From a virus, in the IMG/VR virus record IMGVR_UViG_3300046524_000102, positions 1-44,710 of that record: a stretch of DNA of 44,710 bases, one strand, 5' to 3'. A program made the position numbers and the translations under genes. Shown piece by piece: positions 32,741-38,939 of the stretch. Position 1 is the first letter of the stretch. Every line of letters starts with the position of its first letter. The notes under the pieces were generated by a model. The model worked only from the letters and a program-made list of their open reading frames with translations, was not told the DNA's origin and did no database searches.

Positions 32741-33146
32741 AATCCCTCCGTTTCCTGCGGGCGGACCCCGACTAATGCAGGGGTTGGGGTGAAAGCTCCG
32801 ACCGGCCCCTGCGGCGGTGAGGAGTCCTATGCGGGCGGGGAAACAGTGCAACGTTGCACTCTTAACTTCCCCCCTCCCGCACATCCAATGACACTTTTCG
32901 CAAAACCGGTCGATATCGAACGCTGCCCGTCAACTCCAGAAGGCCACTCTGTCTCCACCGTACCCGGCGTCACCCCTTTCTCGCGTCGTTCCTGGCTGGC
33001 GTCTGTGTCCGCCTAACCCCGAGGTCCCCTGCAAGCACCCCGACCCGTCCTGCGCGCTTTTACGGGGCTCGCCACCCGGTTGTTTTCTCGTCTGCCAGCC
33101 CTACAGGCCCAGTTGCATTTATCCGCCCGGACGAAAGGCGATTTAC
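32741..33146. other. Gene-poor gap with palindrome site
   Basis: No gene can be supported in these 400 bases. The sequence is C-rich on the plus strand. It contains the second GTGCAACGTTGCAC palindrome and GC-rich repeats such as CCGACTAATGCAGGGG. Probably the 5' control region of the ParB-like transcription unit. Confidence 0.5.
32845..32860. repeat. 16-bp perfect palindrome upstream of the parB-like gene (site 2)
   Basis: AGTGCAACGTTGCACT, with an 18-bp stretch (32846-32863) identical to 32280-32297. It lies about 215 bp upstream of the ParB-like start in the gene-poor gap, suitable for autoregulation or a centromere-like role. Confidence 0.6.
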
Positions 33147-33326
33147 TTATCGAACCAACCCCTGCTGTGCTTCCATTTTTCGAACTTGCTCGGGCGAGCG
33201 CGCCGCAATTTCAGACTTCAAGCGCCGCCAGAGGGAAGCGCGCTCCGTCAAATCCGTGCTCAACACCATCGCCGCGCCCAGCTCCTCGATACGGCGCTCT
33301 CTTTCCTTATCCGTAACCTCGTTCAC
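33147..33326 (-). CDS. Small charged protein (59 aa), GTG start
   Basis: VNEVTDKERERRIEELGAAM, LSTDLTERASLWRRLKSEIA and EQVRKMEAQQGLVR: helical and highly charged. The GTG overlaps the preceding stop (GTGA) and has GGAGG upstream. Unknown function. Confidence 0.62.
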   Translation of the reverse strand: MNEVTDKERERRIEELGAAMVLSTDLTERASLWRRLKSEIAARSPEQVRKMEAQQGLVR

Positions 33327-33439
33327 AGCACGCCTCCCATAAGAAGTTGAACCACCATGGACGTCGCGACCGCAACGAATGCAATCACGCAAGCCACGAA
33401 CGTCCATGGCGATCGTTTGATGCGTTCAAACAGACTCAT
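33323..33439 (-). CDS. Small single-span membrane protein (38 aa)
   Basis: MSLFERIKRSPWTFVACVIA then FVAVATSMVVQLLMGGVL: short basic N-terminus and one transmembrane helix. Both ends overlap neighbours by 4 nt. Function unknown; perhaps a membrane regulator or inhibitor. Confidence 0.62.
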   Translation of the reverse strand: MSLFERIKRSPWTFVACVIAFVAVATSMVVQLLMGGVL

Positions 33440-34002
33440 GCCGCCCTCTGCGCAATGACTTCTTCCATGATCGTCAAGCCGCTAAGCTTGTACTTGCGGT
33501 ACTTCTTGACGATCGCATTACGCGCAGCGCGCTCAGCGTCATCAATCTCCTTCCGAACCTCCAGATAGGCTTCGTGCGCCTCAATCTCCGTTGCATAGAC
33601 GCCGATGTAGATGTGATGACCATCCACTGTGACGCCTGCCCGGAATCCGCCTGTCGCGAGCTGATATGCACCAAGCAGCTTGTTCTTTGCGGAATCTGCA
33701 GCGCGATTGCGAGCATTAGCCGCCTTGTCTGCGTGGCGAAGATTCGCAAACCGGTTGTCATCGCGAACACCATTGATGTGGTCGATTAGATTCGGCCACT
33801 CGCCAGTCACGTACAGCCAGATGATCTGGTGGGCGCCATACCCCTTGCTGTCGACGTTGACTACGATGTAGCCATGCTTGTGCTTGGCGCCCGCGATGTC
33901 GCCGGCCTTCTTTCTGCCGGCCGACTTGCGCCACGTCAGCACACCCGTCTCCGGGTCGTAAATGAATAGTTCGCGAACGCGACTCAAAGACGGGTGATTC
34001 AT
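33436..34002 (-). CDS. HNH endonuclease with AP2-like domain (copy 2)
   Basis: A 188-residue protein. FIYDPETGVLTWRKSAGRK, HQIIWLYVTGEWPNLIDHIN and NRFANLRHADKAANARN form the HNH core; GAYQLATGGFRAGVTVDGHH and YIGVYATEIEAHEAYLEV form the AP2-like DNA-binding part. Paralogue of 25069-25551. It is ATGA-coupled on both sides (CII-like gene and 38-aa gene), so it behaves as an operon member rather than an obvious insertion. Confidence 0.9.
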   Translation of the reverse strand: MNHPSLSRVRELFIYDPETGVLTWRKSAGRKKAGDIAGAKHKHGYIVVNVDSKGYGAHQIIWLYVTGEWPNLIDHINGVRDDNRFANLRHADKAANARNRAADSAKNKLLGAYQLATGGFRAGVTVDGHHIYIGVYATEIEAHEAYLEVRKEIDDAERAARNAIVKKYRKYKLSGLTIMEEVIAQRAA

Positions 34003-34421
34003 GCCGCCACCTTCGATTTCATCTTGGCCCGCAGTTCGGCCGTACGTTGCTCAAGCTCCCAAAGCTCCCGCATTTCGTCGTCCAGGATCATTTCGCGCTG
34101 ATGCTCGATCCACTGAGTCAACAGCGTATGTCCGACTAAACACTCGAACCGGGCAACTGTCGTAATCGGCAGATGCCAGACCTTGCCGGCGCCATCCTTC
34201 CCGTTCTTGATCTTCGAGAACTGGGACGGCGACAAACCGAGGTAACCGGCGTAGGTTTTTTCCATGAACTTAAATTTGGAAAGTTCGATCGCTTTGAGAA
34301 TCAGCCCTGACTCGCAAGTAATTGATTCGACTACAGAAAGATCCACGCGTTGGGGCCGATTCATACGACACATCAGCGGCAATTCGAACTGAGTGACATC
34401 ACTTGACACTGGAGTGGACAC
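33999..34421 (-). CDS. CII-like transcriptional regulator
   Basis: A 140-residue protein with a helix-turn-helix (YAGYLGLSPSQFSKIKNGK) preceded by ILKAIELSKFKFMEK and followed by a helical tail (LWELEQRTAELRAKMKSK) likely to oligomerise. First gene after the cro-tR1-like arrangement, the place of cII in lambdoid phages. It would activate repressor synthesis or early genes; target promoters are not evident. Confidence 0.7.
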   Translation of the reverse strand: MSTPVSSDVTQFELPLMCRMNRPQRVDLSVVESITCESGLILKAIELSKFKFMEKTYAGYLGLSPSQFSKIKNGKDGAGKVWHLPITTVARFECLVGHTLLTQWIEHQREMILDDEMRELWELEQRTAELRAKMKSKVAA

Positions 34422-34433
34422 TTGAGCCTCACG

Positions 34434-34460
34434 TTAAATAAAAGCGTCAGATCGACGCTT
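34434..34460 (-). terminator. tR1-like terminator between cro and cII
   Basis: Minus strand: AAGCGTC-GATCT-GACGCTT (7-bp perfect stem) followed by TTATTTAA. Lies between the Cro stop and the CII-like start in 34422-34540, which otherwise holds no gene. Would attenuate pR transcription as lambda tR1 does. Confidence 0.7.
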
Positions 34461-34540
34461 AACGACTAACAGGTCCTGAGCGAACTACGAACCCCCAACC
34501 CGATAGATCTATGTTTTTAACTTCAAGTAGTACTAAATCC

Positions 34541-34816
34541 TTACAGGCGACGCTTTTCTTCTTTGGTCTTGCGAACCGACCTGCCTCCGGTAGGTACCTG
34601 GGCATCGTCAATCGACCGAACCTGATCGGCTACAATCTCCGCCTGCTTTTTTGCGAGCAAGTCGCTCAGCCGGACTACCATCTGATATGTCGGCCGCTTC
34701 TGCTTGCCGTTCTCAATATCCGAGATGGTTGCTTGTGAGCAGCCAACGGCGGACGCAATTTCAACCTGCGTTAGGCCGAGGCGCTTCAGTTCGAGGACGA
34801 TGTCTTTAGGTTCCAT
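34541..34816 (-). CDS. Cro-like repressor
   Basis: A 91-residue protein with an XRE helix-turn-helix: LELKRLGLTQVEIASAVGCS, QATISDIENGKQKRP. Basic C-terminus (GGRSVRKTKEEKRRL). Divergent from CI across the three-operator region, as Cro is in lambda. The -10 of its promoter ends only 8 nt before the ATG, so the mRNA is nearly or fully leaderless. Confidence 0.85.
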   Translation of the reverse strand: MEPKDIVLELKRLGLTQVEIASAVGCSQATISDIENGKQKRPTYQMVVRLSDLLAKKQAEIVADQVRSIDDAQVPTGGRSVRKTKEEKRRL

Positions 34817-34824
34817 GAGGAACG

Positions 34825-34852
34825 ATTATAGGCGTTCCGATACGGAATGCAA
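34825..34852 (-). promoter_or_regulatory. pR-like promoter of cro
   Basis: Minus strand: -35 TTGCAT (34852-34847), 16-bp spacer, -10 TATAAT (34830-34825). Operator 1 covers the spacer and part of the -10, so repressor binding would block it. Confidence 0.75.
34827..34842. promoter_or_regulatory. Repressor operator OR-a
   Basis: TATAGGCGTTCCGATA, whose reverse complement TATCGGAACGCCTATA is identical to the operator at 35766-35781. Overlaps the cro promoter. Confidence 0.8.
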
Positions 34853-34866
34853 TAGGCAAACCTATC
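34851..34866. promoter_or_regulatory. Repressor operator OR-b
   Basis: AATAGGCAAACCTATC: 10 of 16 match to OR-a, keeping the ATAGGC and CC.AT half-sites. Exactly 24 bp from OR-a. Confidence 0.6.
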
Positions 34867-34874
34867 CTAATTTG

Positions 34875-34890
34875 CATCAGAATTCCGATA
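34875..34890. promoter_or_regulatory. Repressor operator OR-c
   Basis: CATCAGAATTCCGATA: 11 of 16 match to OR-a, with the TTCCGATA half intact. Exactly 24 bp beyond OR-b and directly before the CI start, so occupancy could repress CI. Confidence 0.6.
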
Positions 34891-34892
34891 TT

Positions 34893-35648
34893 ATGAAAAC
34901 AACCTTTGGAACTCGCCTGAAGCAGGCACGGAAAGATGCGGGGCTAACGCAGAAGGAACTTGCGACCAAGGCGGGCATCAAGCAGGCTACGATCTCCGAG
35001 CTAGAAAACGACAAATACCATGGCTCGTCATTTGCACCTCAACTTGCGGCGGCGCTCCGCGTGAATGCCCTATGGCTCGCCAACGAGAAAGGTCTTAAGC
35101 ACATACCGGACAATTCCGGTGCGTCAATCAGCAGCCCAAATAGCGGCGTTATTACCGGATCGAGACCAACCCAAGAGCCTACGATTGCGGAAAAGAAGCC
35201 CTCCGCGTATGGCAATGTCGAGTCTGTACCTGTGGGGCACAGAAAGATCCCCGTAATCAGTTACGTGCAGGCTGGCATGATGACAGAAGCATTAGACCCA
35301 TTTTCACTGGGCGAAGGTTTTGAGACGATCACCGTGGACCGACCTTGTTCGGAACACACGTTCGGCCTTCGCATCAAAGGCAAGTCGATGTTGCCCAGAT
35401 TTGAAGAGGACGATGTCGTAATCGTTGACCCGATGCAACAGCCAATTCCTGGCTCGTTCGTGGTCGCAAAAAACACGGAGGAAGAAGCAACATTCAAGAA
35501 GTACCGCGCCATCGGCGTGAATGACTATGGCGATGCCGTCTTTGAGCTGGTGCCGCTCAACGACGACTTTGCGACCCTACACAGTGAGCGTGACCACCTA
35601 CGAATCGTCGGCGTCGCTATCGAGCATCGGAAGGGCCTCCTTAGATAA
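34893..35648 (+). CDS. CI-type repressor with S24 peptidase domain
   Basis: A 251-residue LexA-like repressor. XRE helix-turn-helix: RLKQARKDAGLTQKELATKA, QATISELENDKYHG. Linker, then the S24 autocleavage domain: ISYVQAGMM (Ala-Gly cleavage site), FGLRIKGKSMLPRFEEDDVV (catalytic Ser in KGKSM) and GSFVVAKNTEEEATFKKY (catalytic Lys). It would keep lysogeny and be cleaved with RecA on DNA damage. The ATG at 34893 lacks a Shine-Dalgarno sequence; CI may be translated from a leaderless pRM message as in lambda. Confidence 0.92.
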   Translation: MKTTFGTRLKQARKDAGLTQKELATKAGIKQATISELENDKYHGSSFAPQLAAALRVNALWLANEKGLKHIPDNSGASISSPNSGVITGSRPTQEPTIAEKKPSAYGNVESVPVGHRKIPVISYVQAGMMTEALDPFSLGEGFETITVDRPCSEHTFGLRIKGKSMLPRFEEDDVVIVDPMQQPIPGSFVVAKNTEEEATFKKYRAIGVNDYGDAVFELVPLNDDFATLHSERDHLRIVGVAIEHRKGLLR

Positions 35649-35676
35649 AGGGTCCGTACCAGCTAACTGATCTCAC

Positions 35677-35701
35677 AAGCCACCCTCGCGGTGGCTTTTT
35701 T
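35677..35701 (+). terminator. Terminator after the CI gene
   Basis: AAGCCACC-CTCGC-GGTGGCTT stem-loop (8 bp) ending in a T6 run. Ends CI transcription before the pL-like promoter. Confidence 0.88.
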
Positions 35702-35740
35702 GCGTCCTCGCAACACCTCTCGCAAACCCTCATAAAAAAA

Positions 35741-35756
35741 TATCGGCACTCCTATT
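35741..35756. promoter_or_regulatory. Repressor operator OL-a
   Basis: TATCGGCACTCCTATT: 13 of 16 identical to OL-b. It lies 25 bp before OL-b and next to the -35 box. Confidence 0.7.
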
Positions 35757-35783
35757 GCGTCAAAGTATCGGAACGCCTATACT
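35755..35783 (+). promoter_or_regulatory. pL-like promoter of the plus-strand early operon
   Basis: -35 TTGCGT (35755-35760), 17-bp spacer, -10 TATACT (35778-35783). The operator sits over spacer and -10 as at the cro promoter. Start expected near 35790. Confidence 0.75.
35766..35781. promoter_or_regulatory. Repressor operator OL-b
   Basis: TATCGGAACGCCTATA, identical over all 16 bp to the reverse complement of OR-a. Confidence 0.82.
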
Positions 35784-35876
35784 GACTTCATCGCAGCAGA
35801 CAACACCGCAGCGACCTAACCCGGCAGAGCCGGAGTTCGGAATGAACTTTAACAACGTAGCCCGAGTGTTGTCAGT

Positions 35877-35953
35877 GCGGGGATCCTAGTCGGTGGACGC
35901 GGGGCTTGATCGGCCCGTGATCAACGCGACAGGTTCGAATCCTGTTCCCCGCT
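35877..35953 (+). other. tRNA-like element (Gly-like acceptor, odd anticodon arm)
   Basis: 77 nt. Perfect 7-bp acceptor GCGGGGA/TCCCCGC with a U-type discriminator (T953), and a canonical T-arm ACAGG-TTCGAAT-CCTGT. D-loop-like AGTCGGTGGA is present, but the D-stem is short. The best anticodon arm, TTGATC/GATCAA, has loop GGCCCGT: CCC in the anticodon place but G instead of U33. No CCA is encoded. Could be a degenerate phage tRNA or a tRNA mimic. Confidence 0.5.
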
Positions 35954-36180
35954 GTGACGACATTCACGCTACCTCATGGATAAAAGGTGTCACGGCGAAA
36001 GCCCGAGCGCACACATCCCCGTCATGCCGGATGAGAGCTTCATAAAAGGCAGAAATGCAGCGTCAGAGGGCCTGACGTTGTCCCGAAAGGCGCGTAGCGA
36101 TCATCGCGCGGTAATGGTCGCGAACGTCACCGTCCCGGAGCCAGCCAAGCTGGGTGTTGCCGGGCAGTGACGTAAAGCAA

Positions 36181-36227
36181 TGTTCTGGCGTGGTGATTGG
36201 CCTACTCGCAGTCGCCACACCAGAACA
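36181..36227 (+). other. Long hairpin upstream of the HNH gene
   Basis: TGTTCTGGCGTGGTGA pairs with TCGCCACACCAGAACA over 16 positions (one mismatch, one wobble) around a 15-nt loop, 26 nt before the HNH ATG. It may control translation of the nuclease. Confidence 0.55.
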
Positions 36228-36252
36228 ACACGAATTATTGGCGGAGAAACAA

Positions 36253-36675
36253 ATGAGTGATTGTATTGAGTGGGATGGATATAGGAATAAACAGGGATAC
36301 GGGCGTATCCGCCTAACTCGGACGAACGTACTGGCGCATCGCCTTGCGTATTGTCAGCATCACGGAATTTCCCTGGAATCCATTCAAGGATTGGTTGTGA
36401 GGCATCGATGTGATAACCCTCCATGCGTTAATCCAGATCATCTCATGATCGGCTCTCAGATTCAGAATATTAGAGATATGGATGAGCGCGGTCGACGCGC
36501 TGACGGTGATAGGAGCGATTTAGCGAAGCTGACGATTAGCCAAGTTGAGGAGATCCGCGCCAGCTTTATCAATGGATCGCGCGAATTTGGTATTAGGGCG
36601 CTAGCTAGAAAATATGGTGTGGCGCGACCAACAATCAAAGACGTGCTACTACGAAACACTTGGAAATCAGTTTGA
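36253..36675 (+). CDS. HNH homing-type endonuclease (plus-strand copy 1)
   Basis: A 140-residue protein: CIEWDGYRNKQGYGRI, AHRLAYCQHHGISLESI, VRHRCDNPPCVNPDHLMIGS and NIRDMDERGRR form the HNH_3-type core with its zinc Cys. The C-terminal helix-turn-helix LARKYGVARPTIKDVL binds DNA. GGCGGAG precedes the ATG. Paralogous to 38940-39398. Flanked on both sides by tRNA-like structures. Confidence 0.9.
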   Translation: MSDCIEWDGYRNKQGYGRIRLTRTNVLAHRLAYCQHHGISLESIQGLVVRHRCDNPPCVNPDHLMIGSQIQNIRDMDERGRRADGDRSDLAKLTISQVEEIRASFINGSREFGIRALARKYGVARPTIKDVLLRNTWKSV

Positions 36676-36746
36676 AGTCGATGGCCTGGTAATCGATGCA
36701 CCCGCCAGACCGGCCAGATGCACGGTCGGTCTGGATGCAGTTTTGA

Positions 36747-36885
36747 TGGGATGGATTGGCGAAATTGGTAGACGCAGGCGGCTAGGGTGTACGTCGAGGA
36801 CGTTGGTAAGCGGGGCAGCCAGAACCCGGAACCGTAAAACCTGACACTGCCGGCAGTTCTAGGTTCGACTCCTAGATCCATCCCA
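36747..36885 (+). other. Leu-tRNA-like element with about 60-nt insert in the anticodon region
   Basis: Acceptor GATGGAT/ATCCATC, extendable to 10 bp (TGGGATGGAT/ATCCATCCCA). D-arm TTGGCGAAATTGGTAGACGC matches tRNA-Leu. Variable-arm-like ACTG-CCGG-CAGT and a canonical T-arm CTAGG-TTCGACT-CCTAG follow. Between CAGG and CCTG, where the anticodon stem should be, lies a structured insert with hairpins ACGTC-GAG-GACGT and GGCT/AGCC. Far too short for a group I intron. 36676-36746 holds no gene. Confidence 0.6.
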
Positions 36886-36911
36886 TGAGAGTTGCAACGC
36901 CGGATGTTTAG

Positions 36912-37022
36912 GGGATGGGAATGCGCGAGTGGTGATCGCGCGACGAGTGGCAGTGCGGGCAATGCGATTCCGTCACTTAAGGCGGCCCGAAAGCTGGAGT
37001 TAATCACCCCCAGCCCCATCCC
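36912..37022 (+). other. Degenerate tRNA-like fold
   Basis: Ends pair as GGGATGGG (36912-36919) with CCCATCCC (37015-37022). A D-arm-like hairpin GCGCG-AGTGGTGAT-CGCGC lies at 36923-36941. There is no canonical T-loop. It follows the Leu-like element directly. The stretch to the gene at 37139 holds nothing else I can name, apart from GGAG at the end. Confidence 0.35.
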
Positions 37023-37138
37023 TCAAGCACCCAGAACGATCTCTCTTACAGTTGCCGATTCTAGCGAGTCGGTAGCCATAAGGGTGATCAGAGAGTTGGC
37101 GTAATGATAGCAATAAGTACTACTTATCGGAGAAGGTT

Positions 37139-37540
37139 ATGCAAGGCAACCCGTTCGCAAGAGCAAACATGATAATGGCCGCGATTGCTGCGGCAATGAG
37201 CCTGAGCGGTTCATCGCAACGTGAGGCGATGGCCGGTATCGGCCCGTACAAATCACGTGGCCACGGTCGCGGCAATCGCATCCCGTTCGGTTCATCCAAT
37301 CACACCGTCGCGATGGATCGCCGCGGTATTCGCAAGCCGCATGAACCGAAGGCATCGCGCAGCAAGTACACACCGCACATCGGCGCCAAAGAGCAGGAGC
37401 GGGCGAAGCGCTGCTACATGGATTGGACTCACGGCAACGATGGAGCACTGCGTAGCGCGCCGATCGTGGGCCAGATGAGCAAGGCAACGCACGAAGCGTA
37501 TCTCGAAGCCCGCGAGCAGGAATACGAGAGCGTGTTCTAA
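37139..37540 (+). CDS. Hypothetical phage protein (133 aa)
   Basis: MQGNPFARANMIMAAIAAAM, GPYKSRGHGRGNRIPFGSSN, then KQERAKRCYMDWTHGND-like basic segments and EAYLEAREQEYESVF. The N-terminus is hydrophobic but short; the middle is basic and Gly-rich, possibly nucleic-acid binding. GGAGAAGG precedes the ATG. No family recognised. Confidence 0.68.
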   Translation: MQGNPFARANMIMAAIAAAMSLSGSSQREAMAGIGPYKSRGHGRGNRIPFGSSNHTVAMDRRGIRKPHEPKASRSKYTPHIGAKEQERAKRCYMDWTHGNDGALRSAPIVGQMSKATHEAYLEAREQEYESVF

Positions 37541-37549
37541 GGAGCCACC

Positions 37550-37705
37550 ATGCCCGCCCAACGCGCAGTACACCGCCTCATGACGGTAGCACTAGAAAAG
37601 CTCCAGCACCTTGGCTTCGTGTACAGAGTCGACAGAGTCACGCGGACGGGCAGGGTGCTGGATTCGGAATATGTCGATTACGCACATGACGTGTGCTGGT
37701 GCTGA
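37550..37705 (+). CDS. Small protein (51 aa)
   Basis: MPAQRAVHRLMTVALEKLQH, LGFVYRVDRVTRTGRVLDSE and YAHDVCWC. AAGGAGCCACC gives a strong ribosome site directly after the previous stop, and the next gene begins two bases after its stop. Unknown function. Confidence 0.62.
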   Translation: MPAQRAVHRLMTVALEKLQHLGFVYRVDRVTRTGRVLDSEYVDYAHDVCWC

Positions 37706-37706
37706 T

Positions 37707-38084
37707 ATGGACGAACTCTTTTACCTGCAAGACAGCCGCACCTACGTCGGAAATGACGTGATGTGGTGGGCGCTAGGCGGGAACGGGTACACGACGGATT
37801 TGCGGCAAGCGCAGACGTATTCGCGCGAAGAGGCGCAGGCCATGCACAACGCCCGCGAGACCGACATTCCTTGGCCGAAAGAATACATCGACGGCAAGAC
37901 GAGGCCCGCTGTCGATATGCAGTACATCAGCCGCGTAGCCGTCCTGGCTGCGGGAATCACGTTGGCGAAGCCGCAAAAGAAGCGGGCCTACACGCCCAAC
38001 TGCGTCGGGTGCGGCCGGTTTCTGAACGACGAGCGCAGATATTCACAAGACTGCCCGCACTGCGGCGCAGATAACAGACCGTGA
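37707..38084 (+). CDS. Zinc-ribbon phage protein (125 aa)
   Basis: MDELFYLQDSRTYVGNDVMW, WALGGNGYTTDLRQAQTYSR and a C-terminal zinc ribbon CVGCGRFLNDERRYSQDCPHCG. The N-terminal part is a known phage motif (W...GGGYTT.L..A), usually of unknown role. The start lies right after the 51-aa gene. Confidence 0.7.
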   Translation: MDELFYLQDSRTYVGNDVMWWALGGNGYTTDLRQAQTYSREEAQAMHNARETDIPWPKEYIDGKTRPAVDMQYISRVAVLAAGITLAKPQKKRAYTPNCVGCGRFLNDERRYSQDCPHCGADNRP

Positions 38085-38094
38085 GGTGACCAAT

Positions 38095-38220
38095 ATGAAC
38101 AACGTGATTTTGTGGGGCGCAGTCATCCTGCTCGCCGATGTGCTGCTCGTGCTGTTTGTTCGCAGCTCCGACGACCGCCGCCAGGATTCGCGGAAGCGGG
38201 AAACGCGGCTGGCGTCCTAG
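38095..38220 (+). CDS. Small membrane protein (41 aa)
   Basis: MNNVILWGAVILLADVLLVL then FVRSSDDRRQDSRKRETRLA: one transmembrane helix and a basic cytoplasmic tail. GAGGTG upstream. Unknown function. Confidence 0.62.
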   Translation: MNNVILWGAVILLADVLLVLFVRSSDDRRQDSRKRETRLAS

Positions 38221-38229
38221 GGAGGCAAC

Positions 38230-38376
38230 ATGCGAGACAAACACGACGACGGTTGGGATGACTGGGACTACTGGGCTACGGTCGCAAGCCAAGTACTTCG
38301 AGAAGAAGAGAAACAGGCCGATTGGCTGGCATGGCAGAGGTTCCGCGCGAAGTTGCTGGGGCCGTTTGATCAATAA
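38230..38376 (+). CDS. Small Trp-rich protein (48 aa)
   Basis: MRDKHDDGWDDWDYWATVAS then QVLREEEKQADWLAWQRFRA and KLLGPFDQ. Acidic and Trp-rich. GGAGG precedes the ATG. Unknown function. Confidence 0.6.
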   Translation: MRDKHDDGWDDWDYWATVASQVLREEEKQADWLAWQRFRAKLLGPFDQ

Positions 38377-38389
38377 AAGGGGAGTGGAA

Positions 38390-38764
38390 ATGGCTGATAT
38401 CACCGGACCAATCTCGACGTTTCCCGGTGCACATCATTCGGTCCCGGAGGCGCGCACGTGCGACGACCATCCGGACCGGCCGGCGGCATATCGCATCCAG
38501 GGCGAAACCGACTCGTTTGGCAGTGAGTTGCACGACATGTGCGACGAGTGCTACGCCGAACATCGGGCCGCGATGGCTGCTTCTGCAGTCGAGCGTGCCA
38601 CAGGCACCTGCGAATGGTGCGGGAACCATGTAACGACCCTGCGCGCCACGCGCGACTACGAAGAAGGTTCATATGGTCGGCTTTATGAGGTCTGCTTTGC
38701 TTGCCGCAAGCGCGCCAACGACAAGGCTCAGGAAGAACTGGACCGATACGGCTATTACGACTGA
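38390..38764 (+). CDS. Double zinc-finger phage protein (124 aa)
   Basis: MADITGPISTFPGAHHSVPE, CDDHPDRPAAYRIQGETD with CDECYAEHR (first Cys/His cluster), then CEWCGNHVTTLRATRDYEEG with CFACRKR (second). Two metal-binding clusters suggest an adaptor or nucleic-acid contact. GGAG lies before the ATG. Family not recognised. Confidence 0.66.
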   Translation: MADITGPISTFPGAHHSVPEARTCDDHPDRPAAYRIQGETDSFGSELHDMCDECYAEHRAAMAASAVERATGTCEWCGNHVTTLRATRDYEEGSYGRLYEVCFACRKRANDKAQEELDRYGYYD

Positions 38765-38939
38765 TTACCTAAGCCAGCGAGGCTCCATAATCGCCGGCCC
38801 GTGAGAGGCGGACACCTAATTCATGTGCTGGGCACACGTGACCGGATGGGACCGCCCGAATCTTTCGACGGACGTGGGCGATCCCATTCCCCTTGACCCT
38901 GACCGCGGGGAAAGTCCCGCACTTTAACTAGTGACGATA
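38765..38939 (+). other. Structured intergenic stretch before the second plus-strand HNH gene
   Basis: No gene. Hairpins: ATGGGA..GCCC with GGGC..TCCCAT (38846-38887) and GCGGG-GAAAGT-CCCGC (38905-38920), plus GTG-CTGGG-CAC. No tRNA T-loop. Possibly an RNA element linked to the nuclease gene. Confidence 0.4.

Larger units (their letters stand above)
35784..36252 (+). other. Long structured leader of the pL-like operon
   Basis: About 460 nt without a convincing gene (a 64-codon open frame at 35976 has no ribosome site and odd composition). It contains the tRNA-like element at 35877-35953, GC-rich stems around 36060-36175 and the hairpin at 36181-36227. A cis-acting antitermination RNA (put-like) is one possible reading; I cannot verify it. 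Confidence 0.45.

Noticed and set aside
35877-35953. Ordinary functional tRNA-Gly or tRNA-Ile gene
   Set aside because: Neither anticodon-arm alternative (CCC or GAT) keeps both U33 and a full stem with a normal D-arm.
35976-36170. 64-codon plus-strand ORF in the early leader
   Set aside because: No ribosome site, composition unlike neighbours, and the region is better explained as structured RNA.
36747-36885. Group I intron in a tRNA-Leu gene
   Set aside because: The insert is only about 60 nt, lacks P3-P7 core elements and has no room for a ribozyme.
36462-37019. 185-codon minus-strand frame across the HNH and tRNA-like region
   Set aside because: Antisense to the HNH gene and to RNA structures, with no ribosome site or family likeness.
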